From Pedobacter sp. (GTDB taxonomy: Bacteria > Bacteroidota > Bacteroidia > Sphingobacteriales > Sphingobacteriaceae): DNA of 64,000 nt. Below the pieces are notes generated by a model that had not been told where the DNA came from, made no database searches, and saw nothing but the letters and a program-made list of their open reading frames with translations. Made by a program: the position numbers and the translations under genes. The DNA is taken from assembly GCA_008015505.1 (NCBI GenBank), contig SSFR01000003.1, positions 1 to 64,000 on the forward strand, given 5' to 3'. Shown here piece after piece: positions 6,889 to 14,554 of this stretch (the stretch's first letter is position 1; each line of letters opens with the position of its first letter).

Positions 6889-7461
6889 TTAAACTAGGTT
6901 GAGTTGATGGGCTAGGATAGCTAAGGCAGGTTTTCCCCAAATTCCAGCTTTTTGACAGATTTGCTCTTTATGATATCGAAGGGTGTCTTCTGCAATGAAT
7001 AATTCGGCACAAACTTCTTTATCAAGCTTAGCTTGTCCGATCAATTTCAATACTTCTAGATCACGTCTGCTGAGTATGCCGTTTTTTAGTTGAATAGATG
7101 CACAGAGCTTTCCCTCATGAGGACATTTCCCACGTCGTCCACACTCGATATATTCCGAATGAATGATCATCCCATCGGCAGTGATGTCCGGATTTTGATC
7201 GAATCCACCAAAGCGACAAATAATATATTGTCTGAATTGAGCATCTGGATCAGTAATATCCCAATCCGCCAATGCTTTTAAAGCTTTTGGGTTTTTAAGC
7301 ATATCTTCTTTGATGATTTCCAAGATTTGCGCAGGGATGTTTTCGAAGGTGTAGGTTTTACCTTGGTGTAAACAGCGGATTTCGTTTTGATAGACAAAAA
7401 ATTCAACGCCATTGTCTACTAGACCTGCTGGTAGCTTTTGATTGTGATCGATTAAATTCAT
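6889..7461 (-). CDS. LuxR-type HTH regulator with Cys cluster
   Basis: 190 residues. The C-terminal ~65 residues form a LuxR/GerE-like HTH (LSRRDLEVLKLIGQ, then KEVCAELFIAEDTLRYHKEQI). The middle has a Cys-rich knuckle, C-x5-C-x5-C with a nearby His (ECGRRGKCPHEGKLC), that may bind metal. It overlaps the preceding small gene by 4 bp (ATGA type), which implies translational coupling. Proteins of this layout are common in Bacteroidota mobile regions and probably act as regulators; target unknown. Confidence 0.7.
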   Translation of the reverse strand: MNLIDHNQKLPAGLVDNGVEFFVYQNEIRCLHQGKTYTFENIPAQILEIIKEDMLKNPKALKALADWDITDPDAQFRQYIICRFGGFDQNPDITADGMIIHSEYIECGRRGKCPHEGKLCASIQLKNGILSRRDLEVLKLIGQAKLDKEVCAELFIAEDTLRYHKEQICQKAGIWGKPALAILAHQLNLV

Positions 7462-7694
7462 AGAACTGGATTCAATTTGATTTTAAGAATAGTTTTTTCT
7501 TGCTCTGGTAGGTTGCATAGTTCAATGGCTTGTTGTATCACCAGAGTGTTATTTCTCTTTTTGATCATGACCATGCTTACAGTAGAATGGCTTTTGTTGG
7601 TCATTGCTGCTGATTGATTTTGCCATCCCTTTGGAAGGCTACGACGAATTTTGTTTAGATCCCTCTTTCCTAGTGATGAATTCTTTTGACGCAT
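7458..7694 (-). CDS. Small HTH-like DNA-binding protein
   Basis: 78 residues, strongly basic at the N-terminus, with a helix-turn-helix-like stretch (QNQSAAMTNKSHSTVSMVM, ~26-44) that resembles short phage regulators. It is the first gene of the minus-strand operon, divergent from the XRE gene at 7852 and coupled to the LuxR-type gene by a 4-bp overlap. It is likely a regulator of the element. The fold assignment is from pattern only. Confidence 0.55.
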   Translation of the reverse strand: MRQKNSSLGKRDLNKIRRSLPKGWQNQSAAMTNKSHSTVSMVMIKKRNNTLVIQQAIELCNLPEQEKTILKIKLNPVL

Positions 7695-7851
7695 TTTCGG
7701 GATTGGTTTAGGTAGTAATTGTGTTAGTTTTGTAATTGAAGTTACATTTCAAAGATGATAAAAAAATTCACAAGTGAAAAAATATTTCAATAATAAAAAT
7801 TAACAAATCATCTAACTATCTCATTATTAAGTAATTTAAATTTTTAAAAAT
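7695..7851. promoter_or_regulatory. Divergent control region of the mobile-like element
   Basis: This 157-bp AT-rich intergenic region separates two divergently transcribed DNA-binding protein genes, as in the immunity region of temperate elements. CAAAGATG near 7746 resembles, on the minus strand, a slightly imperfect Bacteroidota -7 box (TAnnTTTG). No clear palindromic operator is visible. Confidence 0.4.
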
Positions 7852-8223
7852 ATGTCATCTGTGCAAATACAATTGGGAAATAGGATAGATAATCTGCGTC
7901 GTAAGAAAAATATATCTGTAGAAGAAATAGCTGAAGCAATGGGAACAACGACTAGAAATGTCTACACTTTATTAAAAAAAAATGATATGTGGATCAGTCA
8001 ACTTTGGACTTTAAGTGAGCAATTGGATTATAACTTTTTCGATCTACTCAAACCCGCCGTTACCAAAAATGCTACTCCAGAACTTAGTGAGTCTAGTATT
8101 GGCAAAGAGGAACATAGAATCCAGTTTGATGTGACCTATCCCACAGAAGTAATGGACAAGTTAGGTGTCTTTATGTTGCATGTGCAAGCCTTGGCTGATG
8201 AGATGGGGTTTAAGTTGAGGTAG
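7852..8223 (+). CDS. XRE/Cro-type transcriptional regulator
   Basis: 123 residues. Residues ~8-60 form an HTH_XRE domain (LGNRIDNLRRKKNISVEEIAEAM, then TTTRNVYTLLK). The C-terminal ~60 residues are a predicted alpha/beta segment with no recognised family. It is divergent from the minus-strand operon, so it is the natural candidate for the element's repressor; that role is inferred. An imperfect hairpin follows the stop at 8233-8263. Confidence 0.75.
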   Translation: MSSVQIQLGNRIDNLRRKKNISVEEIAEAMGTTTRNVYTLLKKNDMWISQLWTLSEQLDYNFFDLLKPAVTKNATPELSESSIGKEEHRIQFDVTYPTEVMDKLGVFMLHVQALADEMGFKLR

Positions 8224-8232
8224 GCAATAAAT

Positions 8233-8263
8233 GGGTGGAATAAAACATCGTATTATTTCACCC
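8233..8263 (+). terminator. Hairpin after the XRE gene
   Basis: Arms GGGTGGAATAA (8233-8243) and TTATTTCACCC (8253-8263) pair with one wobble around a 9-nt loop. There is no strong T run afterwards, so termination strength is uncertain. It roughly marks the right limit of the accessory region. Confidence 0.45.
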
Positions 8264-8365
8264 TAAGTTTACAAAAATCTAAAAATAAGAATGTTACAAA
8301 CAAAAACTTACTCCTGATGGAGGTACACAAAAAACAAAAACCCTCTTTCATTTTTTATACCTATT

Positions 8366-8974
8366 CTACTCTCCTTGTACTCCTTTCAAATCAATATATT
8401 TTGGCTCCCTTCTCATCAAGTATAGCATGTGCCCAGCTATTTCTAGCTGCTGATAGATTTGAAAACCAAATTTTTGATAGAGTGACAAATTCTGCTGCGT
8501 TGAGGTCTCCAAAAAGAGTGGACGATTTCTAGAAATATCTTCTCGGACAAGCTCATTCAGCCATTTGCTAGCTACTCCCCGCCTCTGATAGCTTGGATCC
8601 ACCCCACCAAACCATAAATGACAGATTGGCTCGTCTGGATACTGTCTCTTAATTAGAGTAGATCTTTTGAGTACCTTCCAAACATTCATCACTCCGATAC
8701 TCTTCCAAATGAGCTCAATATGCCAAGAGATTGTCTTTAAGGTAGTTCGTTGTTCATCTGGAAATAGAATCAAAGCACAAGCATGTCGCTCAGGTGATAA
8801 AAACACCTCCCCAAATGCAAAACACATTTCAAACGAATAGCTCATCAACTCGCTGATTCTACGAATTCTGTTTTTGTCTTGCTTGACTACAAAATTGACG
8901 CTTTTGTTATGGTCGAAGGCTTTTGTGAGTATATCGACCACGATATGCTTATCGCTATATGCTGCTCTGATCAT
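8366..8974 (-). CDS. GNAT family N-acetyltransferase
   Basis: About 202 residues from the Met at 8974 (Met-Ile-Arg-Ala-Ala), which gives the usual GNAT N-terminus. The frame extends upstream to 9031, where ATG overlaps the spmAB stop as TGATG, and to 9058. The acetyl-CoA loop motif YQRRGVASKWLNEL and the C-terminal LYQKFGF element are both visible. Substrate unknown. Overlap or near-overlap with the SpmAB gene suggests co-transcription on the minus strand. Confidence 0.8.
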   Translation of the reverse strand: MIRAAYSDKHIVVDILTKAFDHNKSVNFVVKQDKNRIRRISELMSYSFEMCFAFGEVFLSPERHACALILFPDEQRTTLKTISWHIELIWKSIGVMNVWKVLKRSTLIKRQYPDEPICHLWFGGVDPSYQRRGVASKWLNELVREDISRNRPLFLETSTQQNLSLYQKFGFQIYQQLEIAGHMLYLMRREPKYIDLKGVQGE

Positions 8975-9030
8975 AAGCAGCAAAAGTAGTACTCTAGAAT
9001 TACGAAAATAGGCCTTATCTAAATATATCA

Positions 9031-10269
9031 TCAACCAAAAAACAAATACCCCACACATACAGCTGCAACTACACCTATTAAATCAGCCAAAAGCCCCGCA
9101 GTGATAGCATATCTCGACTTTTTAATCCCTACCGAACCAAAATAGAGTGCCACAATATAAAAAGTGGTATCAGCCGAACCATTAAATATGCAGGAAAGCC
9201 TACCTACAAATGAATCCGCACCAAAGGTTTTCATCGATTCGAGCATCATCGCACGCGCGCCTGATCCAGTCAATGGCTTTAAAAAAGCGACAGGCAAAGC
9301 ATCTGTGAAACGAATATCCGTACCTAAATGAACAAACACCCATTTAAATCCATCGACCAACAAGCCCAAAGCCCCTGAATACCTCAAAACACTAATTCCA
9401 GCAAGCATAGCCACCAAGTAAGGCATAATTCTCACAGAGGTTTCAAACCCTCCCTTTGCCCCTTCAATAAATGCTTCAAAAACATTCACTTTTTTCCATA
9501 CTGCCCCCGCAATCAACAAAACTGGAATAAATAAAAGCATCGCATTGCTAAATACTTTCGATACTTCCGTCAATTGTTCCTTACTCAAGTAAACCACAAA
9601 ATACCATACCAGTAGACCTATAAAAGCGGAAAGTCCCCCTAGGCATAACATCACCACACGATCCCACAGATTTATCTTTTGCCATACAGCACAGATTAGC
9701 AAACCGGCCACCGTAGCCACATAAGTAGCTATAATACATGGAATAAAAATGTCGGCGGGGTCTTTAGCCCCCAGAATAGCACGTTGGGCAATAATACTAA
9801 TCGGCAATAAGGTCAGACCAGAAGTATGCAGCACTAAAAACATGATTTGCGCATTCGAAGCAGTCTCTTTCTCTGGATTGAGCTCCTGCAAGCTTCCCAT
9901 GGCCTTAAGCCCCAATGGAGTAGCTGCATTATCTAGTCCCAAGAGATTAGCCGAAAAATTCATCATCATCTGCCCTGTTGCTGGATGATTTGGGGGAACC
10001 TCAGGAAACAACCGACTAAAAAAAGGCCCCACCATACGCGACAAGAATCGAATAGCTCCAGCCTTTTCGCCCACATTCATGATTCCCAACCAAAAAGCCA
10101 TTGTTCCAATCAAAGGAAGCGCAATATCCATCACCGATGATTTGGTCGAGTCAAATAGTCCATCTACCATTAACTTAAATATTTCCGTATCTCCCAAGAA
10201 AACAAATTTGACCACCCCCACAGTAAAAGCGACAATAAAAAAAGCGATCCAGATATAGTTTAATGCCAT
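9031..10269 (-). CDS. SpmA-SpmB fusion, nucleoside-recognition (Gate) domain membrane protein
   Basis: 412 residues, about ten hydrophobic segments. It is made of two related Gate/nucleoside-recognition halves: an SpmA-like half with the N-L-L-G-L-x-N-A-A-T-P motif (~108-120) and an SpmB-like half with MPYLVAMLAG and F-N-G-S-A-D-T-T-F-Y (~368-377). In spore formers SpmA and SpmB are separate; the fused form is common in Bacteroidota, which do not sporulate, so the name does not imply sporulation. Transport function unknown. Divergent from the aminotransferase gene. Confidence 0.85.
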   Translation of the reverse strand: MALNYIWIAFFIVAFTVGVVKFVFLGDTEIFKLMVDGLFDSTKSSVMDIALPLIGTMAFWLGIMNVGEKAGAIRFLSRMVGPFFSRLFPEVPPNHPATGQMMMNFSANLLGLDNAATPLGLKAMGSLQELNPEKETASNAQIMFLVLHTSGLTLLPISIIAQRAILGAKDPADIFIPCIIATYVATVAGLLICAVWQKINLWDRVVMLCLGGLSAFIGLLVWYFVVYLSKEQLTEVSKVFSNAMLLFIPVLLIAGAVWKKVNVFEAFIEGAKGGFETSVRIMPYLVAMLAGISVLRYSGALGLLVDGFKWVFVHLGTDIRFTDALPVAFLKPLTGSGARAMMLESMKTFGADSFVGRLSCIFNGSADTTFYIVALYFGSVGIKKSRYAITAGLLADLIGVVAAVCVGYLFFG

Positions 10270-10368
10270 CTTAGAATAAAATTTCGCGAGTTACAATTAA
10301 AATGAAACTTTGAATAGCCAAACTTACACTCATTAAGGTCGACATACAACAACGCCCATCAGAATAAG

Positions 10369-10376
10369 TATATTTG
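10369..10376 (+). promoter_or_regulatory. Bacteroidota-type -7 box before the aminotransferase
   Basis: TATATTTG matches the TAnnTTTG consensus and ends 17 bp before the ATG at 10394. I see no clear TTG at the proper -33 spacing, so this is a partial match only. Confidence 0.4.
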
Positions 10377-10393
10377 TTTTTATTTCATCGCAT

Positions 10394-11587
10394 ATGGGCG
10401 TATTATCTGATCGAATTAATCGACTTACCGAATCACAAACCATCAAAATGGCCAAGATGGGACGAGAGCTCGCAGCAAAGGGCATCGATGTGATTAATCT
10501 TAGTTTTGGAGAGCCTGATTTTCACACGCCAGATCACATCAAACAAGCTGCCAAAGACGCTATCGATGCTAATTACACCTATTATACCCCTGTTCCGGGC
10601 TATCCTGAGTTACGAAAAGCAATCGCTGCCAAATTGAAAAGTGAAAATAATTTGGACTACTCCTTTGATCAAATCGTTGTTGGAACAGGTGCCAAACAAG
10701 CCATTGCCAATGCTATTCTATGCACCATCAACCCTGGTGATGAAATTATTATACCCACTCCCTACTGGGTATCTTATTCAGAAGTCATCAAGCTTGCTGA
10801 TGGAGTACCTGTATTTATAAATACTACCGTTGATCAGGATTTTAAAATCACCCCGAAGCAACTTGAAAGTGCCATTACCTCAAAAACCAAACTTTTCATG
10901 TTTTCATCACCTTGCAATCCTACAGGTAGTGTGTATTCCAAAACTGAATTGGCTGGACTAGCAAAAGTTTTTGAGCAAAATCCGAATATTTATATTCTAT
11001 CCGACGAAATTTATGAGCACATCAACTTTATAGAAAAACACGAATCGATTGCTCAATTTCCAGGCATAAAAGAACGTGTCATCCTGATCAATGGCTTCTC
11101 TAAAGCCTACGCCATGACAGGATGGAGAATTGGCTACTTAGCAGCAAACAAAGAAATAGCTACTGCATGCGACAAAATGCAAGGACAGGTCACCTCAGGA
11201 ACCTGTTCCATCACCCAACGTGCTGGCATTGCTGCCTATACCGGTGGGCTAGATACAGTGCTAGCCATGCAAAGCGAGTTCCTGAAACGCCGTAATCTGG
11301 TTTTTGAACTCCTTCAAAAAATCCCTGGACTAAAAACAAATCTACCACAAGGTGCTTTTTACTTTTTCCCAGACGTGACTTATTATTTTGGAAAATCCTA
11401 TAATGGAGAGACTATTCATAATGCTTCTGATCTCTGTAACTACATCTTAGCCAATGCCCATGTAGCTATTGTTACAGGAGATGCCTTTGGTGATCCGAAA
11501 TCTGTCCGTCTTTCTTATGCTGCTTCTGAAGAGAAGCTCCGAGAAGCGATTAAACGTATTCAAACAGCGTTGAAAAAATTAAGCTAG
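10394..11587 (+). CDS. aspC: PLP-dependent aspartate-type aminotransferase
   Basis: 397 residues, full length for class I aminotransferases of the aspartate/prephenate group. Visible motifs: the substrate loop NLSFGEPDF (~32-40), SSPCNPTG (~174-181), SDEIYEHI (~203-210), the PLP-binding Lys in GFSKAYAMTGWRIGY (~235-249), and a C-terminal RLSYA with the carboxylate-binding Arg. It transfers amino groups between an acidic or related amino acid and a 2-oxoacid in the cytoplasm. Substrate preference cannot be fixed from sequence. The heptose kinase gene follows after 13 bp, probably co-transcribed. Confidence 0.9.
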   Translation: MGVLSDRINRLTESQTIKMAKMGRELAAKGIDVINLSFGEPDFHTPDHIKQAAKDAIDANYTYYTPVPGYPELRKAIAAKLKSENNLDYSFDQIVVGTGAKQAIANAILCTINPGDEIIIPTPYWVSYSEVIKLADGVPVFINTTVDQDFKITPKQLESAITSKTKLFMFSSPCNPTGSVYSKTELAGLAKVFEQNPNIYILSDEIYEHINFIEKHESIAQFPGIKERVILINGFSKAYAMTGWRIGYLAANKEIATACDKMQGQVTSGTCSITQRAGIAAYTGGLDTVLAMQSEFLKRRNLVFELLQKIPGLKTNLPQGAFYFFPDVTYYFGKSYNGETIHNASDLCNYILANAHVAIVTGDAFGDPKSVRLSYAASEEKLREAIKRIQTALKKLS

Positions 11588-11600
11588 TTTCGCCCTGTGC

Positions 11601-12578
11601 ATGCAAAAGTTATTTGATAAGTTCAACACGCTAAATATTTTAATTGTTGGAGATGTAATGATCGATACCTATATCTGGGGACATGTCGATCGTATTTCAC
11701 CCGAGGCCCCAGTACCAGTTGTTTCCACTATAAAAAAAGAAAGCCGATTGGGTGGAGCTGCTAATGTCGCACTCAATGTACAATCACTAGGAGCAAACCC
11801 CTTGATCTGTTCTGTGATTGGAGACGATATAGAAGGCAACCAATTCCAGCAACTACTGAACGCCCAGAACCTCAGTAATCAAGGTATTGTCCAAGTTAAA
11901 GGTCGCCCAACAACAGTTAAAACGCGTGTGATTGGCCATCATCAACAAATCGTACGCATTGATTCCGAAACTGATCAAGCTATTTCTCCTGAGACCACTA
12001 CATTGGTATTCGACAGAATCAAACGGATTATTGAAAACCAAACAATCCACGCCATTATTTTCGAGGATTATGATAAGGGTTTAATCACAGAGGAGTTAAT
12101 TAAGCTCACCGTCGGGTTAGCAAAAAAGAAGCATATCATAACTGTCGTAGACCCCAAGAAAAGAAATTTTTTACACTACAAAGGCGTCACTCTTTTCAAA
12201 CCCAACTTAAAAGAATTAAGAGAAGGCTTAAAAATTGATATTAATCCCCAACAAAACCACGAATTGGAAGATGCTATCGATGTACTGCAAAAGCAACTGA
12301 ATGCTAAAATGATAATGGTCACCCTATCCGAACTGGGTGCCTATATGAGCTCTAAGAAAGGAAAAAAAATAGTCCCTGCTCATGTACGTGATATTGCAGA
12401 TGTTTCAGGAGCTGGCGATACAGTTGTAGCCAGTGCTACACTTTGTTTAGCAGCCGGCTTAGATGAATTTTCAACAGTACTAATTGCCAATTTAGCTGGC
12501 GGACTCGTATGTGAATATGTTGGTGTAGTCCCTATCAAAAGGGATCAATTACTTGCCGAGGTCAAAAATTTATTTTGA
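11601..12578 (+). CDS. rfaE1: D-glycero-beta-D-manno-heptose-7-phosphate kinase (RfaE1/HldA type)
   Basis: 325 residues, PfkB/ribokinase fold. The N-terminus ILIVGDVMIDTYIWG with RISPEAPVPVV (~13-42) is characteristic of RfaE1/HldE kinase domains, as is GGAANVA. The C-terminal anion hole and catalytic Asp are in DVSGAGDTVVA (~268-278). It phosphorylates heptose-7-phosphate at C1 for ADP-heptose and LPS inner core synthesis. The cytidylyltransferase half of HldE is absent, so that activity must be encoded elsewhere. Confidence 0.9.
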   Translation: MQKLFDKFNTLNILIVGDVMIDTYIWGHVDRISPEAPVPVVSTIKKESRLGGAANVALNVQSLGANPLICSVIGDDIEGNQFQQLLNAQNLSNQGIVQVKGRPTTVKTRVIGHHQQIVRIDSETDQAISPETTTLVFDRIKRIIENQTIHAIIFEDYDKGLITEELIKLTVGLAKKKHIITVVDPKKRNFLHYKGVTLFKPNLKELREGLKIDINPQQNHELEDAIDVLQKQLNAKMIMVTLSELGAYMSSKKGKKIVPAHVRDIADVSGAGDTVVASATLCLAAGLDEFSTVLIANLAGGLVCEYVGVVPIKRDQLLAEVKNLF

Positions 12579-12619
12579 CTTCAACTATAAGGCCCCATGT
12601 GCTATGGTTTATGGCCACA

Positions 12620-12646
12620 TTTTAGCTGAACCCTGCGGTTCTAAAA
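12620..12646 (+). terminator. Weak hairpin after the heptose kinase gene
   Basis: GAACC-CTGC-GGTTC (12628-12641) with flanking TTTTA and TAAAA gives a small hairpin 50 bp after the stop. It could act in either direction; no long T run, so low confidence. Confidence 0.3.
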
Positions 12647-12712
12647 ATGCGCATGCACTATTCAAAAAAACGCTAACTTTACGCCTTCAAAATTATTATT
12701 GCTCCGCATTTT

Positions 12713-13762
12713 ATGAAGTTATCTCAATTTAAGTTTGATTTACCTGAATCTTTAATCGCTTACACTCCTGCTGAAGCTCGTGACGAGGCCCGCTTACTGG
12801 TCTTAGATAAGAAGACAGGAGCCATTGAGCATAAAATATTTAAAGACGTATTGGGCTACTTCAATGATAAAGATGTCATGATCTTGAATAACACCAAAGT
12901 TTTTCCTGCACGCATGTATGGCAACAAAGAAAAAACCGGTGCAACCATTGAAGTATTTCTACTTCGTGAACTCAATAAAGAATTGCGTTTATGGGATGTG
13001 CTGGTTGATCCTGCACGCAAAATACGCGTAGGGAATAAGCTTTATTTTGGAGACAACGATCTACTGGTTGCCGAAGTGGTGGATAATACGACATCGCGTG
13101 GTCGTACCATTCGTTTCTTATTTGATGGTACAGATGAAGAATTCAGACGCAATATTGAAATCCTAGGCGAAACACCCCTACCAAAATATATTAAACGCAA
13201 AGTCACTCCTGAAGATAAAGAGCGTTATCAAACCATTTTCGCTAAAAATGAAGGCGCTGTAGCAGCACCGACGGCAGGCTTACACTTTAGTCGTGAACTC
13301 ATGAAACGCCTTGAACTGAAAGGTGTTAATTTTGCAGAAATCACCTTACATGTTGGCTTGGGGACCTTCAGACCTGTAGAGGTTGAGGACCTAACGAAAC
13401 ATAAAATGGATTCAGAGCAATTTATCATTGAACAAAAGGATGCAGATATTGTAAACAGAGCTATCGAAGAAAAACAACGTGTTTGTGCCGTAGGTACAAC
13501 AACCATGCGGGCCATCGAATCTTCTGTTTCTGCTCATAAAACATTAAATCCGGCCAGTGATTGGACGAGTAAATTTATCTTCCCTCCATACGATTTTAGC
13601 ATTGCTAATTGTATGATCACAAATTTCCATACACCAGAATCAACGCTCTTGATGATGATTGCAGCTTTTGGGGGGTATGAACACGTGATGAATGCGTATG
13701 AAGTAGCCGTTAAAGAGAAATATCGCTTTTACAGCTATGGTGATGCCATGCTAATTATATAG
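12713..13762 (+). CDS. queA: tRNA preQ1(34) S-adenosylmethionine ribosyltransferase-isomerase
   Basis: 349 residues, full length for QueA. Recognised by the N-terminal [38 protein letters not shown] (~183-191), [14 protein letters not shown] (~217-230) and the C-terminal [16 protein letters not shown] (~303-318). It transfers and isomerises the ribosyl group of SAM onto 7-aminomethyl-7-deazaguanine in tRNA to make epoxyqueuosine, in the cytoplasm. About 130 bp separate it from the kinase gene, so it may have its own promoter. Confidence 0.95.
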   Translation: MKLSQFKFDLPESLIAYTPAEARDEARLLVLDKKTGAIEHKIFKDVLGYFNDKDVMILNNTKVFPARMYGNKEKTGATIEVFLLRELNKELRLWDVLVDPARKIRVGNKLYFGDNDLLVAEVVDNTTSRGRTIRFLFDGTDEEFRRNIEILGETPLPKYIKRKVTPEDKERYQTIFAKNEGAVAAPTAGLHFSRELMKRLELKGVNFAEITLHVGLGTFRPVEVEDLTKHKMDSEQFIIEQKDADIVNRAIEEKQRVCAVGTTTMRAIESSVSAHKTLNPASDWTSKFIFPPYDFSIANCMITNFHTPESTLLMMIAAFGGYEHVMNAYEVAVKEKYRFYSYGDAMLII

Positions 13763-13826
13763 AAAAAGGCCTTGCTAAGCCCCCAGAGGAGAGCGGCTTT
13801 CATATTGCAATTCGTAAATTAACCCC

Positions 13827-14522
13827 ATGCCTCAATACGCCCAAAAATACATCGCCATTATTGTTGGTGGAGGATCGGGTACTCGCATGGGATCTGAACT
13901 GCCAAAGCAATTCATGTTGCTCAATCAGAAGCCCGTATTGATGCATACCATAGCGGCTTTTCATCAGTCTGAGTTAAGTCCAAAAATTATTATCACATTG
14001 CCTAATGATTTCCATTCATATTGGGAAGAGCTTTGTCAAACACATCAATTCACTATCCCACACTCGATAGCTATTGGAGGTAACCAGCGATTTGATTCCG
14101 TGAAAAATAGTCTGGCTCTAGTGCAAGGTCCCGCAATTATTGCCATTCATGATGCGGTGCGCCCATTGGTGAATAATCAAACGATCACCAATTCTTTTTT
14201 GCAAGCTGAGCAACATGGAAGCGCCATTGCTGCCATTCCCAGTACAGATTCTGTCCGACAAATTTCTGGAGATACTTCCACAGCACTTTGCAGAGAAAAC
14301 ATCTACTTAGTTCAAACGCCACAAACCTTTAGAAGCGACATCCTTGAAAAAGCGTATCAACAAGCTTATCATCCTGAATTTACAGACGATGCCGCTGTTG
14401 TAGAAAAAAGTGGATTCCCAATTAAATTGATTGTTGGGCAAAGAAACAATATTAAAATTACCTTTCCGGAAGACCTCTTACTCGCTGAATTCTTTTTATC
14501 CCAAAGCCAGTCCAAAAACTGA
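13827..14522 (+). CDS. ispD: 2-C-methyl-D-erythritol 4-phosphate cytidylyltransferase
   Basis: 231 residues, normal for IspD. The N-terminal nucleotide-binding loop VGGGSGTRMGSELPKQF (~13-29), IHDAVRPLV (~109-117) and a TDDAAVVE element (~190-197) are diagnostic. It makes CDP-methylerythritol in the non-mevalonate isoprenoid pathway. It follows queA by 64 bp and converges with the GH20 gene, from which it is separated by 32 bp. Confidence 0.95.
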   Translation: MPQYAQKYIAIIVGGGSGTRMGSELPKQFMLLNQKPVLMHTIAAFHQSELSPKIIITLPNDFHSYWEELCQTHQFTIPHSIAIGGNQRFDSVKNSLALVQGPAIIAIHDAVRPLVNNQTITNSFLQAEQHGSAIAAIPSTDSVRQISGDTSTALCRENIYLVQTPQTFRSDILEKAYQQAYHPEFTDDAAVVEKSGFPIKLIVGQRNNIKITFPEDLLLAEFFLSQSQSKN

Positions 14523-14554
14523 ATGACAGAAATATTCATCTCCCCAAAAACTCA

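Noticed and set aside
12579..12712. Possible small RNA between the heptose kinase gene and queA
   Set aside because: Only a weak 5-bp hairpin is present; no promoter or T-tract supports a transcript.
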